Below, one piece after another: positions 1 through 10,133 of a DNA stretch of 64,000 bases; the stretch's first letter is position 1; every line of letters starts with the position of its first letter. The position numbers and the translations under genes are program-made. The DNA is taken from positions 141,128,885 to 141,192,884 of the forward strand of contig NC_053038.3 of assembly GCF_002575655.3 (NCBI RefSeq), given 5' to 3'. The stretch comes from Aegilops tauschii subsp. strangulata. Lineage: Eukaryota > Streptophyta > Magnoliopsida > Poales > Poaceae. Under the pieces are notes generated by a model that was given only the letters and a program-made list of their open reading frames with translations, had not been told where the DNA came from and did no database searches.

Positions 1-639
1 GTTGACTGGGTCCAACTTTATCTGGTGGTAGCCTGAGTAAGCATCCAAGAAACTCAACAGCTCGCATCCGGCTGTGGAGTCTATCACTTGATCGATCCGT
101 GGTAGGGCAAACGGATCTTTGCGGCAGGCTTTGTTGAGGCTGGTGTAATCTATACACATACGCCATTTATTGTTCTTCTTCAACACTAAGACTGGGTTGG
201 CAAGCCACTCTGGAAAAAACACCTCCATAATGAAGCCGGCAGCCAGGAGCCGGGCTATCTCTTCTCCTACGATCCTTCTCCTCTCCTCCGATAGTCGGCG
301 GAGAGGCTGCTTGACTGGTTTTGCGTCCGCTCGGACATGTAGCTTGTGCTCGGCGAAATCCTTCGGAACACCCGGCATGTCCTTTGGGGACCATGCAAAG
401 ATGTCCCGATTCTCACGGAGGAAGTCGACGAGCTCGCCTTCCTATTTGCTGTCCAGGTTTGCACCAATGACAGCAAACCTCTCCGGGTTCTCCGTGTCCA
501 GAGGTATCTTCTTTGTTTCCTTGGCCGGCTGGAAGGAGCCTTGAGCATCATATTCCTTGGGGTTGGGAGACAGGGCCGGCTGCTTGCCGGCCATGGCCCT
601 GACTCGGTCCAGCATCTTCTTCTCTTCAGCAATCACGAG
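1..639 (-). pseudogene. Gypsy reverse transcriptase fragment, 5' part of pol
   Basis: The minus strand reads from about 639 down to the left edge. The upstream part (636-442) is the linker between protease and reverse transcriptase and ends in AVIGANLDSK followed by TAG at 444-442. The same frame then continues as EGELVDFLRENRDIFAW and into the reverse transcriptase N-terminus, with LLAAGFIMEVFFPEWLANPV, KWRMCIDYTSLNKAC, PFALPRIDQVID and LSFLDAYSGYHQIK. The catalytic YVDD block would lie outside the window. The domain order and wording match the RT of the Tat-type Gypsy at 13295-16498, but the two are clearly diverged, so this is another family. The protein would copy element RNA in virus-like particles. 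Retrotransposon RT is a firm call; the exact family is not known. Confidence 0.9.
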
Positions 640-1036
640 GGACTCGGCCAGTCGGATGCTGGCCGCAGCGCACTTGGTGGACTTGGGTGGGTGCAGCCCT
701 GGGTGGGTGCAGTCTTGGCCGGCTTCCGGGAGTTGGTCTTCTTGTGGCCGTCTTCTCGGAGTCGGCCTTCTTGTGGCCGTCTTCTCGGAGTCGGTCTTCT
801 CGTGGCCGGCTTCTGGGACTCGGTCTTCTCATGCTAGCTTCTGGGTGTCAGCCACCTTATGGTTATCTTCGGGGAGGTTCTCAAGGTCGGGTCGCCTTCC
901 GGTAGTCGGCCTGTGAGGTAGCCGACCAGGGGAAGGCGGCCCTGTGTTTTGGATACTTGAAGGCCCAATCGGCCTGATAATTTTTCAGAGAGCCAGGGGG
1001 AGTCGGTTAGGCTACCCGTGGCCATTTACTCCGACA
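640..1036 (-). repeat. Probable LTR start and low-complexity linker of the left-edge Gypsy
   Basis: Read on the minus strand, this stretch begins TGTCGGAGTAAATGG at 1036, like the start of an LTR. It interrupts the Athila-type reading frame at about 1037. Between 715 and 830 an imperfect unit of about 28 bp (core gtcttctcggagtcgg) is repeated and reads in one frame as repeats of the type EKTATRRP. No gag or protease lies between this LTR-like start and the pol frame at 639, so the element appears internally deleted. The LTR reading is inferred from the TG start and the sharp break. Confidence 0.5.
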
Positions 1037-1676
1037 TCCCTCATAATAATTGTCAGTAGCATCATGAATGAATTCAGCAATATAACCATCACATAAAGCA
1101 TTATTTTCATGATCTACAAGGATAGAATTTTTATTACTCTCCACATAAGCAAATTTCTTCTCATGAATAGTGGTGGGAGCAAACTCAACAAAATAACTAT
1201 CATGTGATTGAAAATAAAAATCAAGATGACAAGTTTCATGGTTATCATTGTTCTTCATAGCACACGTGTCATCACAATAATCATCATAGATAGGAGGCAT
1301 GTTTTCATCGTAATAAATTTGCACATCAAACTTGGGGGACTAAACATATCATCTTCATCAAACATAGCATCCCCAAGCTTGTGGCTTTGCATATCATTAG
1401 CATCATGGATATTCAAGGAATTCATACTAACAACATTGCAATCATGCTCATCATTCAAATATTTAGTGCCAAACATTATAATGCATTCTTCTTCTAACAC
1501 TTGAGCACAATTATTGGAATCCTTATTTTCACGAAAGACATTAAAAAGATGCAGCATATGAGGCACCCTCAATTCCAATTTTTTTGGTAGTTTTCATTAT
1601 AAACTAACCTAGTGATAAAACAAGAAACAAAAAGATTTGATCGCAAGATCTAAAGATATACCTTCAAGCTCTAACC
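1037..1676 (-). pseudogene. Internal region of Athila-type Gypsy with unknown-protein relic
   Basis: Minus-strand pieces include MQIYYDENMPPIYDDYCDD (1324-1007), with SYFVEFAPTTIHEKKFAYVE and EFIHDATDNYYE, and LNIHDANDMQSHKLGDAMFD (1578-1255). The same protein recurs on the plus strand at 62600-63485 in another copy of this element, so it is a family feature and not a host gene. The frame is broken between the two pieces. Downstream of NYYE it is cut by the TGTCGGAG sequence at about 1036. Its position directly after the primer-binding site places it upstream of gag. Its function is unknown to me; it is rich in Asp, Tyr and His and I see no motif. Confidence 0.7.
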
Positions 1677-1694
1677 TCCCCGGCAACGGCGCCA
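1677..1694 (-). other. Primer-binding site of Athila-type element
   Basis: The minus strand reads TGGCGCCGTTGCCGGGGA, 9 bp inside the LTR end at 1704. This is the standard Athila-type tRNA primer-binding site, where minus-strand DNA synthesis starts. It fixes the element's orientation as minus and the LTR to its right as the 5' LTR. Confidence 0.9.
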
Positions 1695-1703
1695 GAATCT
1701 GCT

Positions 1704-3391
1704 TGATGTCTACTACACAACCTTCTTCTTGTAGACGTTGTTGGGCCTCCAAGTGCAGAGGTTTGTAGGACAGTAGCAAATTTCCCTCAAGTGGATGACC
1801 TAAGGTTTATCAATCCATGGGAGGCATAGGTTGAAGATGGTCTCTCTCAAACAACCCTGCAACCAAATAACAAAGAGTCTCTTGTCTCCCCAACACACCC
1901 AATACAATGGTAAATTGTATAGGTGCACTAGTTCGCCGAAGAGATCGTGATACACGTAGAATATGGATGGTAGATATAGATTTTTGTAATCTGAAAATAT
2001 AAAAAAGCAGGGTAACTAATGATAAAAGTGAGCGTAAACGGTATTGCAATGCTAGGAAGCAAGGCCTAGGGTTCATATTGTCACTAGTGCAAGTTCTCTC
2101 AACAATAAGAACATAATTGGATCATATAACTATCCCTCAACATGCAACAAATAGTCACTCCAAAGTCACTAATAGCAGAGAATAAACGAAGAGATTATTT
2201 TAGGCTACAAAACCACCTCAAAGTTATTCTTTCTGATTGATCTATTCAAGAGTGCGTAGTAAAATCACACGAAGCTATTCTTTCCGTTCGATCTATCCTA
2301 GAGTTCATACTAGAATAACACCTTAAGACACAAATCAACCAAAACCCTAATGTCACTTAGATACTCCAATGTCACCTCAAGTATCCGCGGGTATGATTAT
2401 ACGATATGCATCACACAATCTCAGATTCTTCTATTCAACCAACACAAAGAACTTCAAAGAGTGCCCCAAAGGTTCTATCGGAGAGTCAAGACGAAAACGT
2501 GTGCCAACCCCTATGCATAAGTTCACAAGGTCACTGGACCCGCAAGTTGATCACCAAAACATACATCAAGTAGATCACGTGAATATCCCATTGTCACCAC
2601 AGATAAGCACATGCAAGACATACATCAAGTGTTCTCAAATCCATAAAGACTCAATCCGAAAAGATAACTCCGAAGGGAAAACTCAATACATTACAAGAGA
2701 GTAGAGGGGGAGAAACATCATTAGATCCAACTATAATATCAAAGCTCGTGGTACATCAAGATCGTGCCAAGTCAAGAACACGAGAGAGAGAGAGATCAAA
2801 CACATAGCTACTGGTACATACCCTCAGCCCCGAGGGTGAACTACTCCCTCCTCGTCATGGAGAGCGCTGGGATGATGAAGATGGCCACCAGTGAGGGATT
2901 CCCCCTCCGGCAGGGTGCCGGAACAGGGTCCCGATTGGTTTTTGGTGGCTACGGAGGTTTGCGGCGGCGGAACTACGGATCTAGATTTATTTCTGGGGGT
3001 TTCTGTATTTATAGGAATTTTTGGCGTAGGTCTCACGTCAAGGGGGTCTCCGAGTCGTCCACAAGATAGGGGCCCATGCCCAGGGTGTAGGGCGCGCCAC
3101 CCACCGTCGTGGATGGCCCGGGACTCTTCTGGCCCAACTCTTTTACTCCGGGGCCTTGTTTTGGTCCATAAAAAATCATCAAAAATTGGCACGTCAATTG
3201 GACTCCGTTTGGTATTCCTTTTCTCCTATACTCAAAAGAAGGAAAAAACGGAAACTGGCACTGGGCTCTAGGTTAATAGGTTAGTCCCAAAAATCATATA
3301 AAATAGCATATAAATGCATATAAAACATCCTAGATGGATAATATAATAGCATGGAACAATCAAAAATTATAGATACATTGGAGACGTATCA
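1704..3391 (-). mobile_element. 5' LTR of Athila-type Gypsy (Sabrina/WHAM-like)
   Basis: On the plus strand it runs from tgatgtctactacac at 1704 to gagacgtatca at 3391, 1688 bp, with TG...CA termini. It is the same LTR family as 60745-62386, which is in plus orientation. I recognise the family as Athila-type from Triticeae, but the exact name (Sabrina or WHAM) is from memory. The element continues left (internal region, then truncated), so no second LTR or target duplication can be checked in this window; the right flank starts gagga. Confidence 0.88.
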
Positions 3392-5200
3392 GAGGAGCCC
3401 GTGGTGGAGGCTGGACGAACAGGAGCCCGTCGATGAACAATCGCAGGTGGAGGCTGGAGGAGGTCGACGGTAGATGAATAGTATCCTGTGGAGGCAGTCA
3501 ACGGTGGAGATGAACAGTATCCCATGGAGTCCCGTTTTGCGCTACGCCACACCCTTCCCGATGAAAACGACCCCAGTTTCGACCGTAGCGCTCCATCACA
3601 AGTCCGTTTCCTCCGTTTTGCGGTACACCACACCCCTCCCGATCAACAGGACCAAGTTTCGACCGTTTTGTGGTACGCCAGACCCCTCCTGATCAACAGG
3701 ATCCCATTTCGACCATGGCCAGTCGAACACAAGGCCGTTTCCTCCGCACTGCGGTATGCCAGACCTCTTTTCCATCGGCTGTTCGGTCCAAGCCGGTTAG
3801 CTCCCGATGAAAACGACGACGCATTCCGTTCCGACCCAGCCGGTTGCCTCCCCATGAACAGGATGACGGCGAAGCTTCTCCGTTCTGACACAGCCATGTA
3901 CACGAGCCCTGGCCGTACATATGCGCGAGTAGGCGTTCGAGACCCCGCCCATATGTACGTACGTGGTCGTATTTTCTTTCTTGCACCCTAGCCGCTGTAC
4001 ATACGTGTACACGCTACGTGCGCGCCTCTACTACGACACGTGCGCGCCTCTACATCGACCAGTATGTACGTACACGTTCGCGACCAGAATGACAACGCTA
4101 GGTATGCTTCGACCAGGTGGGTCCCGACTGTCAGGCACTTCCTTGCGTGCGAAGGTGTAGTTGGTGGGTCCTAGCAGTCAGGGAGCAAATCATTTTTTGC
4201 CCGTAATATGGACGCACTTCCTTGCGTGTGAAGATGTAGCTGGTGGGTCCCAGCAGTCAGGGGGGAACGTTTTTTCGTGAAATACGGTGGCCCGTCCAGT
4301 GGGTCCCTGCTGTCAGGTGGAGGAATCATTATTTTCCGCGTAATAAGGAGGCACTTCCTTGCTACGGTCGTGGACCCAGCTGTCAGCCTCTCCATGTACA
4401 GTACTCTTCCGATGGAAGTCGTTCGTTGACCACATTGACCACGCCGTGCCGAGAGCACCAAGGCTGTGGACGACGGCGAGGCCAAGGAAGGGAACGACGC
4501 AGAGCTGGGGAAGACGCGGCAGTGGATGCCCACGCGGAGAGGAGTACGGGGGTTCGCTGGTTCGGTTGCAGTGTGAGGCTGCCATCGCCGCAGGGCCTGG
4601 CCAGCGGTGGGAGTAGTAGGGGGCTGTGATGCCTCCGCGGCAGCACAGCCGGCCATGGGAGGCAGGAGCATGCGGCACGACCGGCACTGCTTTGGGCGGC
4701 TGGTGCAAGAAGACCAGAAGTTGAAGGAGCACGACGGCCATTGGATGGACATCGTATGGTCACTGCAGCTAGAATCGTTTATATTGACTAAGTTGACAAA
4801 GCCCTTGGTACGCGTCAACTTAGTAGGCCCACAGGTCAGCCTCCGAAACGTTATTTTTTTGGCGGGTGAAGCTAGAATATCCGAGATTGAAGAAGAAGCA
4901 CGACATCCATTGGATGGACATCCAACGGCCACTGTTGCTAGAACCGTGTGTTGACTATAAGTTGATAAAGCCTTGCATACGCGTCAACTTATTTTTTTAG
5001 GGGACGCGTCAACTTACTAGGCCCACAAGTGTGTGGTAGAGAACTTATAGCTCATTTGAGATTTGTAAGAATGTATAACCCATTTTTGAATTCTAATGGA
5101 ATTTACTATAGCCCATTTACAGTTTGTTAAAAGTACAACCCATTTTCTAGCTAGGACAACGATTAATAATTTCAACCAACCGTTCAAAACAGAATTCAAT
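3392..5200. repeat. Unclassified DNA with three blocks of degenerate repeats
   Basis: There is no coding region I can support. Block one, about 3530-3800, repeats a unit around ttgcggtacgcca, tcaacaggac and agtttcgacc three to four times. Block two, about 4130-4390, repeats gcacttccttgcgtg plus ggtgggtcccagcagtcag about three times with 80-95 bp spacing. Block three has two copies of an approximately 100-bp segment starting ccattggatggacatc at about 4739 and 4908, each with acgcgtcaactta and ending at taggcccac. Such arrays suit the subterminal zone of a DNA transposon, but I see no termini. A short window rich in tacgtacg and cgcgcctc lies at 3950-4075. Confidence 0.5.
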
Positions 5201-5780
5201 AAGATCTCCCACATTTTGATGGGATCCGAAATATTTTTATCCCTAAATTTCTAGTCAGATTAAATTCAATTTCAATATAAATTTGTCTTACGTAAAAATC
5301 CAACGAAACATTGCGCGCGGAACGGTTAATGAAATTAAAATTTTCAAAATCCAAAAATAATATTTTATATACTAATTACGTGTTTGATGCATTTTTTTAT
5401 AGTTACAACCAAGTATTTAAAATTACATCCCATTTATTATTTCTTAAAGTCAATTTTCTTGTTAAGCCTAACGCATCCCTCCTAGGAAAGATTTGCAGCC
5501 CAGCGGGGCGGAGAATAACAAGTTGACCTTCCCTGGGTATTCCTCAAAATCTTTCTCAAAAGAAAGGGTATTCCTCAAAAAATGTATAGCTGGGCTAGCC
5601 ATTTTCAGCTTGAAAAAAATTAATATTTGGGCTGGAATCTGGCCTGAGCTAGACGGGCCACAGCCCGCCCAGTTAATACCCTGCTCTCCTCTGAACAACA
5701 ACGAAAACATTGCTCTCTTGGTGGGACTAACCAGTGTAGGTATTGAAAGTGCAACTCATTGAAGACGTCACTCTGGAGAA
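5201..5780. other. AT-rich intergenic stretch and probable 5' UTR of LINE
   Basis: 5201-5460 is AT-rich with nothing recognisable. From about 5460 the composition becomes balanced. A pyrimidine-rich ctctcctctcctctcc run follows at 5782-5805, directly before the LINE ORF1. The LINE 5' end cannot be placed exactly. A short direct repeat, gggtattcctcaaaa, occurs at 5535 and 5567. Confidence 0.35.
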
Positions 5781-5909
5781 CCCTCCTCTCCTCTCCTCTC
5801 CTAGGCTCTCCTAGGCCCCTCTAGGGGACTCCCCGCCGGTGGCCAGTCTGGCCCCGGCGTCCACCTGGTCTCCTTGCTTCTTCCACGATCATCTTTTCTC
5901 GGTGGAACA

Positions 5910-8900
5910 ATGGCACCTTTTTCTCTCAACTTTGAGAGGGGCAAGAAGTTTCAAGCCTTCATGAGGAGCACGTTTGGGCACCCTGTGGTCTTCTCTCCTG
6001 GCTTTCGGCAAAAGGAATTCATCTTGGTCGTGTCATTCTGCTGGGCTACATTCAAGTTGGACATGCATACGGTTAGTATTGCTCTTCAGTCAGCTTTTGG
6101 AGGTTATCCTCAAGGTTTTAGGGTCTCCTATCTCAAGGATCGTTCTTTCAAGTTCTCGGTTGCTTCCAAATCGGTGGGTTTTCACATTTACAATGTGGGG
6201 AAAGTGGTAGAGAAAGATTTTGAGATGGTTTTTAGTCTTTGGGGTAATGGAGGTCCTAAGTGGCGTCGTGAAGAGTTACTGTTTTACAAAGAGTTAGATG
6301 CTGAGTGGACTGTTGTTGGTCATAAGGGCAAAGCCATTGTTCATTGCTCCGGCGATCGTCGGAGTGCATCTCCGGTGAGGGATCATTGGTCGGTTTCCCA
6401 ACGGTTATCCAGGGCGGTGGATACGGATCGTGATTTGAGTCAGCCTTCAATTGAGAATTTTACTACATCAGTTAATGGGCCCATTATTGAGGGTCAGGAG
6501 CGCATTTCGGAATTTGATAATAGCATACGTTCTTTTGAACGTGCATGCTTTGCATGTGGTGACGTGGGTCACCTGGCGCGCTTCTGTACAAAGCCCAGGC
6601 TAACTGGGTTGTGGCCTTTTATCCTAGTAGCAACATTCAGTAGCCCACCAGTAGAGGCCTGGGCCGAGGGGGTGGTTTCTGACTGGTTCAGGCACATTGC
6701 GCCGGCCCAGGAGCCAAGATTGGTTGCCTCTTTTAGTGACCTGGTCTTGGGTCATTTCCTAAATTTCCAACCAAGACCACAGACAGACTCCTCGCATTCC
6801 ACTCCTACTTCCCTTTCTGTGCAAGCTCGTTCAACCTCTCCGCCATTGCTGTCAGACCCCGAGCTCCACTCATCTGCAGAGGCCATTATGGCGAACATTC
6901 CCATCGATCCTCGGCCGTTTGTGCCGCACGGATTCCAGATTCAGCAGATTGAGGGGAGGAATGGAGTTACCAGGGTGGTTCTTCCGCCTCAATCGCGTCG
7001 CCATGAGGATTGGGCCATCGCCACCATCCAACCTCTTCCAGATGAGGTACACTTCCCCAACGTCTGTGATGTTCTAGAAGATTTTTTGTAGCATGATCCA
7101 GATGCTCAAGTTGGCTTTAGAGAGATTCAGCCTTGCCCATTTGGGGAGGCATATGTTTAGTTTAGGCATATCCGTGATAGGGACAGGATGGTCAGAGACA
7201 GCCCTCATGCTTTTGGGGATGTTTTCATCACATTTACTAAGCACAACGAGGGCAGGAACTGGAGGAGGGTACAATTTAACAGGGTGTGTTGGCTGCTGAT
7301 TGTTGGCATTCCTTTCGACCACTGCAACACTAAAGATATTGCCACAGCAATAGCAAAATTTGGGAGAATCATAACCTGGGAAAAGGAAGATGCTCTCAAG
7401 GGTAAGATTCTGGTCAAGGCAAGAGTAACTGACTTGATTGAAATACCTAAGAGCATTCGTTGGTATGAAGGAGAAAACTTTGAAGAAGGATCTCTAACTA
7501 GCTCTGTTGAGGTCCTGCTGGAAGAAATGCAGGGTGGTGGTCCTGCAGATGAAGACCCTTTCCCCCCTCCAGGAGTCGATCCACATCCCATTCCTCAGAA
7601 TGCTAATGACTTTCCTGGATTCCATATCATGCAGTTTAACAATGCACCTGCAGATAATGCCGAGTGGGAGGAGTGGGATGAGCAGGGCCACTAGGCTTTT
7701 CCTCAGCCAGCAGCTCAGCCCATGGATATAATCCAGCAACAACAGCAAGAGGAAGTTCAGATGGATGCAAATGAAGATCTGCCCAACAGTAGCATTACCA
7801 CAACAGTTTCTTTATCTGAAGGTTTGTCCTCACACAATGGTGGACTTAATATTCAGAATCAAGAGGTTAATCAAGTGGCTTTGGCTAACGTGGAGGCCCC
7901 TCTTGGTGATGGTCTTCATAATTTACTGCAAGCTTATCCATCTGATGCTGAAAATGAGGTGGAAGACGGTGAATTCATTGCACATCTGAATCAACAGGTG
8001 GCTCTTGCTGATCAGATGGTTGAGGTTGATGCTCCTGCCCCTGGTCTGAACTCTGTAAATGACATCCAGCATGACACCGATTTCATCCATCAGGAGGCCC
8101 AGCAAGTTCAGGTGCCTGAAGCTTTTCAGAATGACTCTGGTCCTATTCAACAAGAGGCTCTGCAAATTCAGGTGCCAGAAGCACTAGAAGTGTTTGGTGA
8201 TGTCGCTGTGCAAAAAATTCCAGATGACCCACAGCTAGCTGCAGAACAGAGCTTTCTCAAGGAAGTGCCTTCAGCTATTGAGGAGAATGCTGGTCCTTCT
8301 GCAGGTATATCTAATGTTAATTTGGACATTTCTTCTAATTCCTTGATCAATTCACAAGAAGTGTTCAAGTTGGCCTCACAACATGCTTTTTCTGTTATTG
8401 ATGGTGACCATCTTATGTCCGAGGAAGGCATTGAGCTCTGGGGGAAACATTTTGCACCTTCTCCCACACAGGTGGCTAGTTCTTTCACTTCAGATATCCC
8501 AGTAAGTTAGTTTAATTTTATTCTACACTTGCTCCTGACTCCAGACAAATTTGATTGGACATTGCAACTTCTGAAATCACCCTTGTGGCAAATCTTGATT
8601 GGGAACTGCAAAGAGGAAGATACCATGACTTTTTGTATCCTTGATAAGTGCTCTGTCTCCCAGGCCCCATTATGCAAGCTACAGTCACCTGCTGGCTTTA
8701 ACAAGGAAAATGCTAGATGTAGCCCAGCAACTCACTCTTCTTCTGGAGCAGGCAGTCCTCTGAAAATGGTCTCTCCAACCAATGTGATAACTCTTGCCTG
8801 CTGGTGAAGCTATTTCCAGGAAAAGGAGGGGAAAGGGACCCCTAGTTGAAACCCAGGTAAGGAGAAGTGTAAGAATTAGAGAGGAAAACAAAGGTTTTAA

Positions 8901-9120
8901 AAAAAATTCTTGCTCTGGATATTCATGTCTTCCTTGCAATGCTGCTCCTCCAGTTTTGCATAGTAAAGTAGTTAAAAATCTCACCTCATCCTTTTGCAAG
9001 GTGGCTGGAGAGGACCTGCAAGAGAGCATGGTAAAGAGGGCTAGAAATAAGGAGTCTGATGGAGAGGCCAAGAATTCCAAGGCCAAGGAGAACAACAACT
9101 CCAACTCTAGTGCAGAATGA
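5910..9120 (+). pseudogene. LINE ORF1 (nucleic-acid-binding, CCHC), decayed
   Basis: ORF1 proteins of plant L1 elements bind the element RNA and form the ribonucleoprotein. ATG at 5910 begins MAPFSLNFERGKKFQAF. A DUF4283-like N-terminal block follows, then one zinc knuckle, CFACGDVGHLARFC, at about residues 212-225. A second conserved block reads FREIQPCPFGEAYV and VCWLLIVGIPFD, followed by an acidic, Gln-rich segment (7722-8510) and a basic tail with QVRRSVRIREENKGFK. The frame is constant from 5910 to about 8790 but is cut by TAG at 7089, about 7157, 7692 and 8508. A frameshift near 8795-8805 moves it to the last open segment, ending at 9120. With this many lesions it cannot make a full protein. 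The assignment rests on remembered family resemblance plus the downstream ORF2. Confidence 0.82.
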
Positions 9121-9441
9121 TTAGTACACCTTTTATATATGTTGGCTGCACAGCCAGGGTCCATGGGGAATATGTTACTAAGTTAGTTTCTCAAATACTG
9201 AACTCTATGTACTGCCTGAGGCATTTTGTTATGTGTACGACTGGGATCTTTCCTGCTAGTCTGTCTGACTCTTGCTATAATGATTTGCTCTTCTGGATGA
9301 CTTGTATGATGCTAATTTGGGCACATGGATTTCTGCAAGTAATCTGTTCCACTCAGTATTTACTCACTTTCTATGGGTGATGTATGGTGGTCTATCAAAG
9401 GCTGGTCTTTGATAGCAGTTTAAAAACAACCATGTTACATA
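9121..9441. other. Inter-ORF spacer of LINE
   Basis: About 320 bp between LINE ORF1 and ORF2. It has scattered stops in all frames and no conserved motif that I can see. Its length suits an L1 intergenic spacer. Confidence 0.5.
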
Positions 9442-10119
9442 ATGAATAATAAGAGATCTTGGAACATACTAAATTGGAACATTAGAGGCATAAATGCAGA
9501 AGTCAAGTGGCTAGCTTTAAAGCAAAAAATAGAAGAAAGTGCAGCTGGGATCATATGTTTGCAGGAGACCAAAAGAGAGGGGTTTGATTTGTCTTATGTT
9601 CACAACTTCTATCCACACATATTTTCTAAATTTGAGTACCTGCCTTCTGTTGGGGCCTCTGGAGGTTTAATTATAACCTGGGTTGGCTCTCTTTTTCATG
9701 GAGAAGTTCTGTTCCAAAACAAGTTTTCTCTCTCAATGAAATTAACTTGTAGCATTTCCAACCAGTCTTGGGTTTTGACAAACATCTATGGTCCTAGCAA
9801 CCAGGAAGACAAAGCTGAATTTCTGCAATGGTTTAGTAACATCCAAATGCCCCCTGATGTGGATTGGATAGTGATGGGTGACTTCAATTTCATCAGATCT
9901 CCTAGTTACAGGAACAAACCAGGGGGAGATGTCAATCAAATGCTCCTCTTTAATGAAGCTATTAGTAACTTAGGTATGCTTGAACTACCCTTAAAAGGTA
10001 GACAATTCAGTTGGAGTAATATGCAGGAGAACCCACTATTAGAAAAACTTGACTGGTTCTTCACTCCTGCTTCCTGGATGATTTCATACCCAGATTCCAT
10101 GGCTCTTCCTCTTGCAGAT
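9442..10119 (+). pseudogene. LINE ORF2 N-terminus, endonuclease domain, truncated
   Basis: ATG at 9442 starts MNNKRSWNILNWNIRG. Exonuclease-endonuclease-phosphatase motifs follow in order: NWNIRG (Asn), CLQETKR (catalytic Glu), VGASGGLIITW, LTNIYGPS (Tyr), IVMGDFNFIRSP (Asp and Asn) and RQFSWSN. The terminal SDH motif is missing because the frame leaves LINE sequence after MALPLADT, at about 10119. In an intact element this domain nicks target DNA at T-rich sites so that the reverse transcriptase that follows can prime there. What remains is an undamaged but partial frame of about 226 codons. It ends at the same base where the Gypsy element begins. Confidence 0.9.
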
Positions 10120-10133
10120 ACCCTGTGGGCCGG

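Larger units (their letters stand above)
5780..10119 (+). mobile_element. L1-type LINE, 3' truncated
   Basis: The order is ORF1 with a CCHC knuckle, then an ORF2 starting with an apurinic-type endonuclease, the layout of plant L1 non-LTR retrotransposons. The sequence stops inside the endonuclease at about 10119 and changes abruptly into the internal region of a Gypsy element. The ORF2 reverse transcriptase, 3' UTR and poly(A) tail are absent. The 5' boundary is approximate. Confidence 0.85.
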
